From Planctomycetales bacterium (GTDB lineage Bacteria > Planctomycetota > Planctomycetia > Pirellulales > Pirellulaceae): 38,037 nucleotides of DNA. The number at the start of each line of letters is the position of its first letter. The first letter of the stretch is position 1. Below, piece by piece: positions 15,560-24,723 of the stretch. The notes beneath the pieces are model-generated. The model saw only the letters and a program-made list of their open reading frames with translations, had not been told where the DNA came from and did not search any database. The stretch is taken from positions 1-38,037 of the forward strand of contig JAGQPF010000203.1 in NCBI GenBank assembly GCA_020426845.1. Direction: 5' to 3'. Position numbers and translations under genes: made by a program.

Positions 15560-17578
15560 TCAGCGGCCTTCCAAATTAATCACGAGCCGGCAGCCGAAGT
15601 CGTTGATGTAGGCGGTGACGGCATCGCCATCGCCCTCCGGATGGAAGAATTTGCGATACGCGCTGCGGGCATACTTCGCATAACGGAACCAAGAACCACC
15701 ACGCAGCACACGGAAGCGCCCCGTTGCGGGACCTGCGGGGTCGGCCAACGGCGCATGGAGGTAGTAGCTCGCATCGTACCGATCGGCACACCATTCCCAG
15801 ACGCCGCCGTGCATGTCGTACAGCCCCCAGGCGTTTGGCCGTTTGCGGCCGACATCATGGTAGAACGCTTTTCCGCCAAAGCCGGGTTGTCCGGGCCAGT
15901 TCATGTTTCCTTGATAGTAGGCATACTCCCCCAGTTGCCCCGCGTCATCGCCGAAGTGGTACTCGGTGGTGCTTCCGGCTCGACAAGCGTACTCCCACTG
16001 CGCCTCGGTAGGCAGACTAAAGCGATGCCCCTCCGCTTTCTGCGTCAGCTTCTGAATGTAGTCCTGGCAGTCGTGCCAGCTGAGCATGTTCATTGCCTTC
16101 GCGGGGCCAGTCATTTCATGATCGCCCCCCTTCGTCAGCTCGGCCAGACCCGCGTGTTTGCCCATGACCGCGTCCCACTGTCCCTGAGTGAGCTCATGTC
16201 TCGCCATATAGAAGGGCGTTGAAATGACAACTCGGTGCTGCGGCAGCTCGTCTTTGTCTCCATGGTCCGAACCCATTAAGAATGAGCCGGCGGGAATCAA
16301 TACAAAGTCGATGTTCTGCTTGACGCTCAACGGGATGATCAACTCCTTGGGCAATGCCTGTCCCTCGGAAGTAAGTGTCGGCGCCCCGGCTTTCAGCGCC
16401 GCAATGACCGGCTCCGAGTCGACGCCGGGATCGCGTCTCTGCCGTCGAAGCTCGTCCTCTGGATCGACGGCCTCGGCAACTTGAGGAGCATCCTTCAGCC
16501 GCATCACCACACGGAAGCTCATGTGCGGATGCTGGTTCGAACGTTGAGTGATTCGCATTCGGTACGCGGAGTCGCCGCCCCAGCGTCCCCAGTCGAAAGA
16601 GCTGCCGCGAATAATTCGCCGCAGGTCATTCTTTTCGCTCTGCTGTGCCGGCCCCGTCGGGTCGTTCAGGGATGACTCTTTGTAGGAATAGCGATGCCAC
16701 CAATCGGCAACGTACTCCCACATATTTCCGTGCATGTCATACAAACCGAATGGATTGGGCTCTCTCGAAGCCACACGCTGTGGGACGTCCAACTTCTGCA
16801 GACTGTTGGACCAAGCTGCGTGCTGAATCGCAGTCTTCTCGGCGACGCCGAGATCTCCGAAACTCCACGGTGTCGTTGTGCCCGCGCGGCAGGCATACTC
16901 CCATTCGGCCTCGGTGGGCAGGGCATACTCCACCTCCTCCTGGTTGCTGAGCCATTGGCAGAAGGCGACGCAGTCGTTCCAGCACAGGTGCATCACCGGC
17001 TCGTCGTCGTGCTGCTTGAAGTCTTTCCGCCATGCCATCGGCTTCCGCCACGTAGAGATTGGCGTGCTGCCCTTGTAAGGCACGCCGCTATTGAGGCCCT
17101 GCTCGGCTTCGGTCTGATAGCCGCTCGCTTCGACGAAGTTTCGGAACTGGCCGACGGTCACCTCGGCCTTGCCCATGTAAAATGGCTTGGTCAAGCGGAC
17201 AGCATGCGCGGGCATCATCAACATTGACCACGCAATTTGTCCCCCGCGGCTCGATTTCAGCTTGGGATCCGCGTCGACCAGCATGAGCAGATTGTCAAAT
17301 TGCTCCTCGGTTCGTCCCATCGTGAATTCGCCGGGTGGCAGCAAGGCGAGCTCCATGCCAATCGTGTTGCGGTAAACCGCCGGCCTGTCGAGACGGACTG
17401 CCCACTTTTGCTGGAGTTCCTTCGCCTGCTTCGGGGTAAACGGCGCCTTGGCGAGCCATGTGGTGTCATCGGCGATCGCACGCTGTCGGGCTGGAGAAAC
17501 GGTATCGTTGGCAAGGAGCGGAATGGTGGGACTCGCCAACACTGTTGCTGCAGTCATGTAAAGAAGCAGGTCTCGCAT
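15560..17578 (-). CDS. Secreted protein with two FGE-sulfatase (SUMF1) domains, catalytic cysteines absent
   Basis: A 672-residue protein with a signal peptide (DLLLYMTAATVLASPTIPLLA) and two formylglycine-generating-enzyme-like domains, about 72-370 and 420-670. Each has the family landmarks: GEFTMG / GSFLMGS near the start, LPTEAEWEYACRAG / LPTEAQWEYACRAG, GLYDMHGNMWEY / GLYDMHGGVWEW, then RGSSFDWG / RGGSWFRY. True FGEs carry two active-site cysteines just after the last motif (pattern GGSYxCHxSYC). Here the second domain reads GGSWFRYAKYARSAYR and the first RGSSFDWGRWGGDSAYR, so neither has them. It is therefore unlikely to activate sulfatases and may use the fold for binding. The ATG at 17578 has GAGGAA six bases upstream; an upstream in-frame start at 17632 is less likely. 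The gene is divergent from the esterase gene. Confidence 0.88.
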   Translation of the reverse strand: MRDLLLYMTAATVLASPTIPLLANDTVSPARQRAIADDTTWLAKAPFTPKQAKELQQKWAVRLDRPAVYRNTIGMELALLPPGEFTMGRTEEQFDNLLMLVDADPKLKSSRGGQIAWSMLMMPAHAVRLTKPFYMGKAEVTVGQFRNFVEASGYQTEAEQGLNSGVPYKGSTPISTWRKPMAWRKDFKQHDDEPVMHLCWNDCVAFCQWLSNQEEVEYALPTEAEWEYACRAGTTTPWSFGDLGVAEKTAIQHAAWSNSLQKLDVPQRVASREPNPFGLYDMHGNMWEYVADWWHRYSYKESSLNDPTGPAQQSEKNDLRRIIRGSSFDWGRWGGDSAYRMRITQRSNQHPHMSFRVVMRLKDAPQVAEAVDPEDELRRQRRDPGVDSEPVIAALKAGAPTLTSEGQALPKELIIPLSVKQNIDFVLIPAGSFLMGSDHGDKDELPQHRVVISTPFYMARHELTQGQWDAVMGKHAGLAELTKGGDHEMTGPAKAMNMLSWHDCQDYIQKLTQKAEGHRFSLPTEAQWEYACRAGSTTEYHFGDDAGQLGEYAYYQGNMNWPGQPGFGGKAFYHDVGRKRPNAWGLYDMHGGVWEWCADRYDASYYLHAPLADPAGPATGRFRVLRGGSWFRYAKYARSAYRKFFHPEGDGDAVTAYINDFGCRLVINLEGR

Positions 17579-17712
17579 CAGGCATTCCTCGAGGCTGGCC
17601 GTGTCAGGACAATGGGGAGGCACAACTTTCATCGTGACCCTTTGTCGACGTTTCAGAATGTGAGTAGGATCAAAAATCGGTCCAGATGTGTCCCGCGTGG
17701 GCGGAGCAGATT

Positions 17713-17743
17713 AGAACGCATGGGAACGCATTGGGAACGCATT
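17713..17743. repeat. Three GGAACGCATT direct repeats between divergent genes
   Basis: gaacgcat is repeated three times with a 10-11 base period, in the 200-base divergent interval between the FGE-like gene and the esterase gene. Helical spacing would suit a repeated protein-binding site controlling one or both genes, but no regulator is known. Confidence 0.4.
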
Positions 17744-17778
17744 AGTGACGCGTGAATACATTGTGGGAACTACTTGCC

Positions 17779-18687
17779 ATGCCGTCGATTCCGTTTTTCC
17801 GTTGTCTTCTTTTCACTCTCGCACTTGGTGTCCCCGCGTCCGCTTGGGCAGAGGGGCCGCGCACCATCAAGGACCTTGAGTTTGCCGCAGTCGATGGGCA
17901 ATCTTTGAAGCTCGATCTGTATCTTCCCGCGGCAGAGAATCCACCCTTGGTCGTTTGGATACACGGCGGTGGCTGGCGAGCGGGAAGCAAAGCGCGCTGC
18001 CAGGTCTCGTGGCTGGCCGACCACGGCTACGCGGTGGCGAGCATCTCCTATCGGCTTAGCAGCCAGGCGATCTTTCCGGCTCAGATTCACGATTGCAAGG
18101 CGGCGGTGCGCTGGTTGCGCGCATCCTCGAAGAAGTACGGCTACAGCGTGAATCGGATCGCCGTGGCGGGGAGCAGCGCCGGCGGACATCTTGCAGCTTT
18201 GCTGGGCATGACGGGCGACGTCAAGGAGCTGGAGGGCGCCGTGGGCGGCAATCTGGATCAAAGCTCGCGAGTGCAGGCAATTGTCGACTACTTTGGGCCC
18301 GTCGACTTTGTCCTGCGCACCAAATCCCAGCCGCACAAAACAACAGCCGAAGGGGCGCCGGTTCGCTTGCTGCTCGGCGGCCCCGCCGACCAGCGTGTCG
18401 AGTTGGCGCAATTGGCGTCGCCCGTTACTCACGTCACCGCCGACGATCCACCGTTGTTGATTTTCCACGGGCTCAAGGACAACACGGTCCTATTCCGGCA
18501 ATCGCAGCGCATGGTCGACGTCTACACTCGAGCGAAGCTCCCGGTGATTTTGCAGACACTCGAGAATTCGAAACACGGCGGCGCCGAATTTTTTGAAGGT
18601 GGGAGGCGAACAGCCCTGCTGGAATTCCTGCAGCGGCATCAGCGCGAGCCGGCAGCGACTGACGGCAAGCCGGTCGCTGCCCCCTAA
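17779..18687 (+). CDS. Secreted alpha/beta hydrolase (BD-FAE / esterase-lipase type)
   Basis: A 302-residue exported esterase of the alpha/beta-hydrolase fold. A signal peptide (FFRCLLFTLALGVPASAWA) spans residues 6-24. The oxyanion-hole HGGGW is at 62-66, the nucleophile elbow GSSAG at 131-135 (Ser133), the probable acid is Asp234 (GLKDNTV), and the base is His266 (KHGGAEFF). This layout fits acetyl-xylan or feruloyl-type esterases and carboxylesterases that act on plant or algal polysaccharide esters; the substrate is not determined. The ATG at 17779 is chosen because the signal peptide begins there; a GTG at 17752 is in frame. It is the first of four co-directional exported proteins running to 24696. 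Confidence 0.9.
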   Translation: MPSIPFFRCLLFTLALGVPASAWAEGPRTIKDLEFAAVDGQSLKLDLYLPAAENPPLVVWIHGGGWRAGSKARCQVSWLADHGYAVASISYRLSSQAIFPAQIHDCKAAVRWLRASSKKYGYSVNRIAVAGSSAGGHLAALLGMTGDVKELEGAVGGNLDQSSRVQAIVDYFGPVDFVLRTKSQPHKTTAEGAPVRLLLGGPADQRVELAQLASPVTHVTADDPPLLIFHGLKDNTVLFRQSQRMVDVYTRAKLPVILQTLENSKHGGAEFFEGGRRTALLEFLQRHQREPAATDGKPVAAP

Positions 18688-18690
18688 CGC

Positions 18691-18722
18691 CCCAATGGCC
18701 CAATGGCCCAATGGCCCAATGG
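18691..18722. repeat. Four tandem copies of cccaatgg
   Basis: An exact 8-bp unit repeated four times directly after the hydrolase stop codon and 95 bases before the next start. It has the form of a slippage-prone microsatellite. It lies outside coding sequence, so any change in copy number would alter only intergenic spacing. Confidence 0.85.
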
Positions 18723-18816
18723 ACCAAACGGAATCCTGAACGGCTAAACCCACTTCACCTTCTAGATCTAGGGCAAGCGTTCCCGAAACGAGCGAGCTGC
18801 TCACCGAGCTTCCGAA

Positions 18817-20883
18817 ATGAATCGCACTACTGTCTTGTTTTTGTCAGTCTGTTTCTCCGGGTTGTTCGGAGCCCTGACGTCCGCCCAGACGCCCAAACTT
18901 CCGGAGCCTGCGGTTCCCGGCCTGCGGTACTACTATCCACCCGAGAAGGTCGAGCCCGAATTGCTGGAGGCTGATGTCTGTGTGTATGGCGGAACTTGCG
19001 CGGGAGTTGCAGCGGCGGTCCAGGCCGACCGGATGGGCAAGAGCGTGGTATTGCTGGAGTTCGGCAAACATTTGGGAGGACTCAGCTCAGGCGGCCTGAG
19101 CCACACCGACGGCGGCGACCCAGCGGTCTGCGGCGGCATCGCTCGCGAGTTCTACAACATCATCGGCCAGCGAAACTTCCGCCCCTCGCGCGCCGAAGCG
19201 GGATTCGAACAACTATTGACGAAGACGAGAGTGGAGGTTCGCAAACTCGCACACCTGGATCGAGTGACCAAGTCCGGCGCCCGCATCGTATCCATCACGA
19301 TGGAGAACGGCCTCGAGGTGAGGGCGCGCCAATTCATCGATGCGACCTACGAAGGCGATCTGCTCGCCCGCGCGGGAGTCTCGTGGCACGCGGGACGCGA
19401 GGCCAACTCGGTGTATGGCGAGACCTACAACGGCATTCGCAAGCCGGGCACGGGCGGGCACAACTGGCCCGCGCGCGTTGATCCCTATCGGGTCGCGGGC
19501 GATCCCGACAGCGGCTTGTTGCCTCGGATCAACGATGATCCCGGCACGCCAGGCGACGGGGACAGCCGAATCCAGGCGTTCTGCTTTCGCATGTGGCTCA
19601 CCAAGGACGATCCGCTGCCGTTTTCCAAACCTGCCGTCTATGACCCCGAGCAGTACGAGGTGCTGGCACGGCTGTTTGAGTCCGGGGCCGACCCGCGAAT
19701 CGGCTGGAGCCTGGACACGAACAATCACCATCTGTTCGCCGGCGCCTATTTCATCGACTTTGTCGGCGGCAACTACGAATGGCCTGACGCAAGTTGGGCC
19801 AAGCGCGAACAAATCTACCAAGCCCACGCCAACTACCAGATCGGCGTGATGTGGTTTCTGACACACAGCGACCGCGTCCCGGAACGATACCGCGACCAGT
19901 TCCGCCAATGGGGCCTGCCTCGCGACGAGTATGTCGACACTTCCGGCTGGACCCACCAGCTCTACATTCGCGAGGGCCGGCGGATGGTTGGCGACTACGT
20001 GATGACGCAGCACAACTGCCAAGGCCGCGAGGTTCCGGCCGACTCCATCGGGCTGGCCTCCTACAACATGGACTCGCACCACTGCCAGATGACCATTGTC
20101 GATGGCGCAGTCCGCAACGAGGGCAATGTCGAGATCGGCGTGAACCCGTATCCAATCTCGTATCGCGCCTTGACGCCGAAACGCGCCGAGTGCACCAACC
20201 TGCTCGTCCCGGTGGCTCTCTCGTCCTCGCACATTGCCTTCGGCTCCATCCGCATGGAGCCGGTGTTCATGCTGCTGGGACAAAGCGCCGCGACCGCATC
20301 CGCACAGGCAATCGATGCGGGCGTCGCGGTTCAGGATCTCGATTACGACCAGCTGCGTGAACGGCTGCTCAGCGACGGCCAGATTCTCGAATACAGCGGG
20401 CCGCCGCGACGCGGTGGCCAGGCGGGGCTGGACCCTAAGCAATTGCCCGGCTTGGTGGTCGACAACGACGCCGCCAAGTTGACAGGGCCCTGGTCGCTCA
20501 ACAACGTCACACATCCCCGAGTCGGCGACACCTACGTGCACGACGGCAATGCGGAGAAAGGCAAGTGTGTCGCCGCCTACACCTTCAAAATTCCCCAGCC
20601 GGGCCGATATGAAGTGCGCGTCAGCTGGCCTCCGAATCCGAATCGAGCCACAAACGTTCCCATCGTGATCCGCTTCGGACGCCAGCAAAAGCAGCTCTCC
20701 GTCAATCAGAAAGAAAGTGGCAAGGACGGCTTCAACTCGCTGGGGGTTTATCTTTTTGGCGGCGAGGCGGTCGTCGAGATCTCCAACCGCGACACCGATG
20801 GCTACGTCATCGCCGACGCGGTGCAGTTGATTCCGGTTCCCGACGACGCGCCCGCTCGCAAGCCGGTGAAGACCGCCGAATAG
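18817..20883 (+). CDS. Secreted FAD-dependent oxidoreductase with C-terminal golvesin-like domain
   Basis: A 688-residue exported flavoprotein (FAD_oxidored family). The signal peptide is residues 1-23. The Rossmann motif, VCVYGGTCAGVAAA, is at 54-67, with the adenosine-binding Glu81 and the HLGGLSSGGL loop at 85-94. VRARQFIDATYEGD and the late SSSHIAFGSIRMEP / GQSAATASAQA segments fit the family. The last 130 residues (WSLNNVTHPRVGDTYVHDG, GRYEVRVSW, DGYVIADAVQL) match the beta-sandwich found at the C-terminus of golvesin and xanthan-lyase-like proteins, a likely carbohydrate-binding module. The substrate is probably a sugar or glycan-derived polyol, which is inferred. Such proteins are frequent in planctomycetes beside sulfatases. 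Confidence 0.88.
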   Translation: MNRTTVLFLSVCFSGLFGALTSAQTPKLPEPAVPGLRYYYPPEKVEPELLEADVCVYGGTCAGVAAAVQADRMGKSVVLLEFGKHLGGLSSGGLSHTDGGDPAVCGGIAREFYNIIGQRNFRPSRAEAGFEQLLTKTRVEVRKLAHLDRVTKSGARIVSITMENGLEVRARQFIDATYEGDLLARAGVSWHAGREANSVYGETYNGIRKPGTGGHNWPARVDPYRVAGDPDSGLLPRINDDPGTPGDGDSRIQAFCFRMWLTKDDPLPFSKPAVYDPEQYEVLARLFESGADPRIGWSLDTNNHHLFAGAYFIDFVGGNYEWPDASWAKREQIYQAHANYQIGVMWFLTHSDRVPERYRDQFRQWGLPRDEYVDTSGWTHQLYIREGRRMVGDYVMTQHNCQGREVPADSIGLASYNMDSHHCQMTIVDGAVRNEGNVEIGVNPYPISYRALTPKRAECTNLLVPVALSSSHIAFGSIRMEPVFMLLGQSAATASAQAIDAGVAVQDLDYDQLRERLLSDGQILEYSGPPRRGGQAGLDPKQLPGLVVDNDAAKLTGPWSLNNVTHPRVGDTYVHDGNAEKGKCVAAYTFKIPQPGRYEVRVSWPPNPNRATNVPIVIRFGRQQKQLSVNQKESGKDGFNSLGVYLFGGEAVVEISNRDTDGYVIADAVQLIPVPDDAPARKPVKTAE

Positions 20884-20983
20884 ACACCTTTCAGTTCTAC
20901 TATGGCCGGGTACGGGCGGATTGATTCTCGACGGTGGGCAGGCGACGATAGGTAGATTGTCCCCGCCCCGCCCCGAGACCAAC

Positions 20984-22885
20984 ATGTTCCACCCACGTTT
21001 TGCTCGATGGAAGGCATGCCTGCTCGCAACCTGTCTGGTAGCGTTCTCGGGCAGCAGAGCCTCAGCCGATCCGCCTCAACGGATCTACCTAATCGGCAAT
21101 TCTCTCACCTGGGACACCACGCCGCGTTTGCTCGAGGGTGACGTCCAGTGGCACGTGGACTGCGGCAAGAGCCTGCCGTATATCCAATCGCATCCCGACA
21201 AACCATGCGTGAAGGACTCGACACTGTGGCCGTCCGCGTTGCGGGAGAAGCAGTACGATGTCGTCTCGGTTCAACCTCACTACGGCTCGACGCTCCAGCA
21301 GGACGTTGAGACGATCTCCCGGTGGATGGCTCTCCAGCCGCACGCAACATTCGTGCTCCACACCGGCTGGGCGCGACGACTGGAGCGTGCCGAAGAAGAT
21401 GCGAGCTACGCGGCGCCGGATGAAATGCTCCACAGCCTGGGCTATATCCGAGCGCTATTGGCAGAGTTACGACGGCTTCATCCGGGGCGAGAATTGCGAC
21501 AATCGTTCGCCCAAACATTGCTGGCGCAAGTCGCGGCTGACATCGATAACGGGCAGGCGCCCATCGAACAGCTCGAACACTTGTATCGTGACGCCATCCA
21601 CATGACGCTCGATCATGGGCGTTACTTGATGCACAACGCCATGCGTCGTGCGTTGGGGTTGCCATACTCCGAGAAGGGATTTGCCAAACTCAATCCGCAA
21701 TGGAAGACGTATCTGGACGGCAAGCTGCGGCTGCTGAAGACATCGACAACAGATCGGGAGCTGTTGCGACGTGTGCTTGCCCCGGACTTTAAGGGCACCG
21801 AAGGGGAGCGACGCTCGCTGGTTAACAAGATCTCCAACGAAGAGCTGCGAGCGTCACTCGCTGCCATGCTCCCACAGTTGGCGGAGGCCGTGGCGCAGCG
21901 ACACAAATCGCTCAAGTTGGCGAGCGAGGTGGAGGCGGCGGGAGGCCGAGTCGTCTGGTCGCCACGCGGGCCCGCTTGGCTCTACTTGGCGACAGAAGAT
22001 CAGGGGATGGAGCTGTTCGATGTCCCGACAGCGATTGACCTCTACAACGGCAACAATCCGCTCAAGGGACGCGGCGGCCGCAACGAACTGGTCACCGATC
22101 AGTGGTTGGAGAAGCTCTCCAATGCCGGGACCGTGCGGCAGCTGAATCTGGCAAACTGCGACGTTCACAGCGAGGGGCTTGCCCACCTGCAGGATTTGGT
22201 TGGACTTCGCGAGCTCAATCTAACCCTGACTTCGGTCGACGACGCCGGCCTGCGGCATTTGCAAGGACTGACCGAGCTAAGAATCTTGGGGCTCGCCTCC
22301 ACGCAGTGCACGGGAACTGGCTTCCGGGACCTTCGCGCGCTGCGCAAGCTCGAGAGCGTCAACCTCCACTTCACCCCTTTGACCGACGCAGGTCTCGCCG
22401 AAATCGCCAGGATCCCGCTCTCCGATCGGCTGTGGTTCGCCCATACCCAATTCACCGACACCGGGGCCAAGGCACTGTCCGCGTTGACGAACCTCAAACG
22501 ATGCGGAATTGGCAGTGCGAACAAGCAGAGCAGCGGCGCAGCCGTCGCCGCCTTGAGCCAGCTGCGGCTGGACGAGCTGTCGCTACTGGACAACCAAGCG
22601 ACCCCCGAGGGGCTTCGGCACGCCGCGAAAATTCGCACACTGCGGCGGCTCGAAGTGGCTTACGCGCCGACAGTGACGGACGAGGAGTTGCCGTTGTTTG
22701 CGCAAATGCCTCGACTGCAGGAGCTGACTCTTGGCGGCGCGAAGTGCAGCGACGAAGGGTTGAAGGCACTGATCGAAGCGAAGACGCTGACGAAGCTTGT
22801 GTTGAAAGGGATAAAGGGGATCACGCCCGCGGGAGTGGAGCAACTGCGAAAGGCTCGCCCCGATCTTTCGATCGAATTTCAATGA
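20984..22885 (+). CDS. Secreted SGNH-hydrolase-like domain fused to leucine-rich repeats
   Basis: A 633-residue protein with a signal peptide (ACLLATCLVAFSGSRASA, 11-28). An SGNH-like domain follows: block I is IGNSLTW (residues 37-43, nucleophile Ser40) and the block V pair is DAIH (Asp203, His206). From about 380 to 630 lie seven or so leucine-rich repeats of the pattern LRELNLTLTSVDDAGLRHLQ. The first half would be an esterase or acyl hydrolase, the second a protein or glycan docking surface. The ATG at 20984 is chosen because the signal peptide starts there; a TTG at 20921 is in frame. It sits between the FAD oxidoreductase (100 bases upstream) and the sulfatase (56 bases downstream). The overall fusion is one I do not recall as a named family. 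Confidence 0.8.
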   Translation: MFHPRFARWKACLLATCLVAFSGSRASADPPQRIYLIGNSLTWDTTPRLLEGDVQWHVDCGKSLPYIQSHPDKPCVKDSTLWPSALREKQYDVVSVQPHYGSTLQQDVETISRWMALQPHATFVLHTGWARRLERAEEDASYAAPDEMLHSLGYIRALLAELRRLHPGRELRQSFAQTLLAQVAADIDNGQAPIEQLEHLYRDAIHMTLDHGRYLMHNAMRRALGLPYSEKGFAKLNPQWKTYLDGKLRLLKTSTTDRELLRRVLAPDFKGTEGERRSLVNKISNEELRASLAAMLPQLAEAVAQRHKSLKLASEVEAAGGRVVWSPRGPAWLYLATEDQGMELFDVPTAIDLYNGNNPLKGRGGRNELVTDQWLEKLSNAGTVRQLNLANCDVHSEGLAHLQDLVGLRELNLTLTSVDDAGLRHLQGLTELRILGLASTQCTGTGFRDLRALRKLESVNLHFTPLTDAGLAEIARIPLSDRLWFAHTQFTDTGAKALSALTNLKRCGIGSANKQSSGAAVAALSQLRLDELSLLDNQATPEGLRHAAKIRTLRRLEVAYAPTVTDEELPLFAQMPRLQELTLGGAKCSDEGLKALIEAKTLTKLVLKGIKGITPAGVEQLRKARPDLSIEFQ

Positions 22886-22896
22886 CGTTGGTGGAC

Positions 22897-22935
22897 CGCA
22901 AACTTGGATCGCAAACTTGTCTCGCAAACAAAGGG
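22897..22935. repeat. Three CGCAAAC direct repeats with 13-bp period upstream of the sulfatase
   Basis: cgcaaac recurs at 22897, 22910 and 22923, with the first two 13-mers differing only near their ends. The array ends seven bases before the sulfatase ATG, between it and the SGNH-LRR stop. A similar heptamer array with an 11-bp period lies at 25240-25272. The array could be an operator or part of the leader, or local slippage. Confidence 0.55.
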
Positions 22936-22941
22936 TACGCC

Positions 22942-24696
22942 ATGATCAATGAGACTGACTGCAAGTTGCTTCGCGTCGGAAGCCGGGAACGAGTCAGCGA
23001 TACGGCACCTTGGCGCGCCCGCTCACGATGGACTCGCGGCGATCGGCGGCACGCATCGTCCATGATGATTCTGTTGACGGTCGCCATCTGCTGTCGAGCG
23101 GTCACGCTGTTCGCCCAAGTGCCATCTACTTCACCGCCGTCTTCGCCGCCCATCGAGACGACGGCCAAGCCGAATGTCCTGTTGATTATGGCCGATGACT
23201 TGGGGTTCTCGGACCTGGGCTGCTATGGGGGCGAGATTCAAACGCCGAATCTCGATCGACTCGCGGAGAACGGACTGCGGTTCACCAGCTTTTACAACAC
23301 GGGGCGATGCTGGCCGACGCGGGGGTCGCTGCTGACCGGGTACTACCCGCATCAGATTCGCCGAGACACGATTCCGAATGTCGTCAGCGGCGGGCGAGGC
23401 AAGCGACCCGAATGGGCGCCGTTGGCGCCGGCCCTGCTTCGCCCGCTCGGCTATCGCAGTTACCACAGCGGGAAGTGGCACATTGACGGCATGCCGGTCG
23501 CGACGGGATTCGATCGCTCGTATTACCTCGGCGATCAAGGCCGCTTCTTCTACCCTCGGGTGCACTACCTCGACGACCAGAAGCTGCCTGCCGTCAAGCC
23601 GGACGAAGGCTACTACGGCACGACCGAGATTGCCAATCGGGCGATCGAGTTTCTCCAACAGCACCAGCGAGAGCACGCCGGCAAACCGTTCTTTCACTAT
23701 GTCGCCTTCACGGCCCCGCACTTTCCCCTGCACGCTCTGCCTGAGGACATCGCCAAATATCAGGGCCGATACGACGCCGGCTGGGGCGAGGCGCGGAAGC
23801 GGCGATATTCCCGTCAGCGAGAGATCGGACTGCTGAACACGCCGCTGTCGGCAGTCGAGACGAACGTGGGACCGCCCTATCATTTCGCCGACGCATTCGA
23901 GATTCTGGGCCCCGGCGAGCTCAACCGGCCCGCTCCCTGGGATTCGTTGACCGAAGAGCAACGGCGATTCCAAGCGACCAAGATGTCGTTGCACGCTGCG
24001 ATGGTGGATCGAGTTGACCAAGAGATCGGCCGCATCCTCAATCAATTGCAAGCGATGCAGGTGATGGACAACACCTTGATCCTGTTTCTTTCCGACAACG
24101 GTGCGAGCGCCGAGATCATGGTCCGCACCGATGGGCACGATCCCAACGCGTCGCCCGGCTCCGGGCCGAGCTATCTGTGTCTCGGGCCGGGTTGGTCGAC
24201 GGTCAGCAACACTCCCTTTCGTCGCCACAAGACGTGGGTTCATGAAGGAGGCATTTCGACACCGTTGATCGCTCATTGGCCAGCGCGGATACGAACGGGC
24301 GGGAAGCTGTGCCAACGTCCCGGGCATGTCGTCGACATTGTGCCCACGCTGCTGGAGCTCTGCGGCGCAGGCGATAGCACAACCTTGGCGGCCGGCGCGC
24401 CGGCTCGGCCCGGGCAAAGTCTCGCTACCGAGCTGGTCGTCCCAGCGACGTCCGACCGTTCTTCGCCGCCCCCAACCGGCCGCGCTCTGTGGTGGCTCCA
24501 TGAGGAGAATCGCGCGATTCGCAAGGGTGATCTGAAGTTGGTGGCGGCCAAGGGCGACCCCTGGGCGCTCTACGACCTCTCCACGGACCGAGCCGAGTCC
24601 CACGACCTGGCCAGCGAAAGGCCTAACGAAGCCAAGGACTTGGCAGCCCAGTGGGAGGCGATGTATCAGCGTTTCATCGCGGACGCCACCCGCTGA
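22942..24696 (+). CDS. Type I sulfatase (arylsulfatase family)
   Basis: A 584-residue exported sulfatase that hydrolyses sulfate esters, probably on a polysaccharide. The N-terminal metal-binding block is PNVLLIMADDLGFSDLGCYG. The catalytic signature CWPTRGSLLTG begins at Cys123, the residue that must be oxidised to formylglycine (CxPxR type). HSGKWH and ILFLSDNGAS carry further active-site and metal ligands, and YDLSTDRAESHDLASE is the typical C-terminal block. The ATG at 22942 has AAGGG seven bases upstream but gives a 40-residue Arg-rich n-region before the signal helix (MMILLTVAICCRAVTLFAQ). The ATG at 23062 is the alternative and would give a standard signal peptide. The same frame is open 280 codons further upstream, across the LRR gene, and that part is not coding. 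It is the last gene of the degradative run. Confidence 0.92.
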   Translation: MINETDCKLLRVGSRERVSDTAPWRARSRWTRGDRRHASSMMILLTVAICCRAVTLFAQVPSTSPPSSPPIETTAKPNVLLIMADDLGFSDLGCYGGEIQTPNLDRLAENGLRFTSFYNTGRCWPTRGSLLTGYYPHQIRRDTIPNVVSGGRGKRPEWAPLAPALLRPLGYRSYHSGKWHIDGMPVATGFDRSYYLGDQGRFFYPRVHYLDDQKLPAVKPDEGYYGTTEIANRAIEFLQQHQREHAGKPFFHYVAFTAPHFPLHALPEDIAKYQGRYDAGWGEARKRRYSRQREIGLLNTPLSAVETNVGPPYHFADAFEILGPGELNRPAPWDSLTEEQRRFQATKMSLHAAMVDRVDQEIGRILNQLQAMQVMDNTLILFLSDNGASAEIMVRTDGHDPNASPGSGPSYLCLGPGWSTVSNTPFRRHKTWVHEGGISTPLIAHWPARIRTGGKLCQRPGHVVDIVPTLLELCGAGDSTTLAAGAPARPGQSLATELVVPATSDRSSPPPTGRALWWLHEENRAIRKGDLKLVAAKGDPWALYDLSTDRAESHDLASERPNEAKDLAAQWEAMYQRFIADATR

Positions 24697-24723
24697 CGAG
24701 ATGTGATCACCTGGCCATGCCCT

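Noticed and set aside
15560..17578. A functional formylglycine-generating enzyme for the local sulfatases
   Set aside because: Neither domain has the two catalytic cysteines at the expected place.
19213..20985. A 590-codon open frame on the minus strand opposite the FAD oxidoreductase
   Set aside because: It is antisense to a gene with clear signal peptide, FAD motif and golvesin-like domain. Its translation has no recognisable domain. High GC keeps shadow frames open.
22102..22941. A 280-codon N-terminal extension of the sulfatase gene
   Set aside because: It overlaps the LRR-coding region in another frame and shows only Arg-rich noise. Homology starts near 23160.
23131..24603. A 490-codon minus-strand frame opposite the first intact sulfatase
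   Set aside because: It is antisense to a well-supported sulfatase, and the translation is Arg/Gln-rich with no domain.
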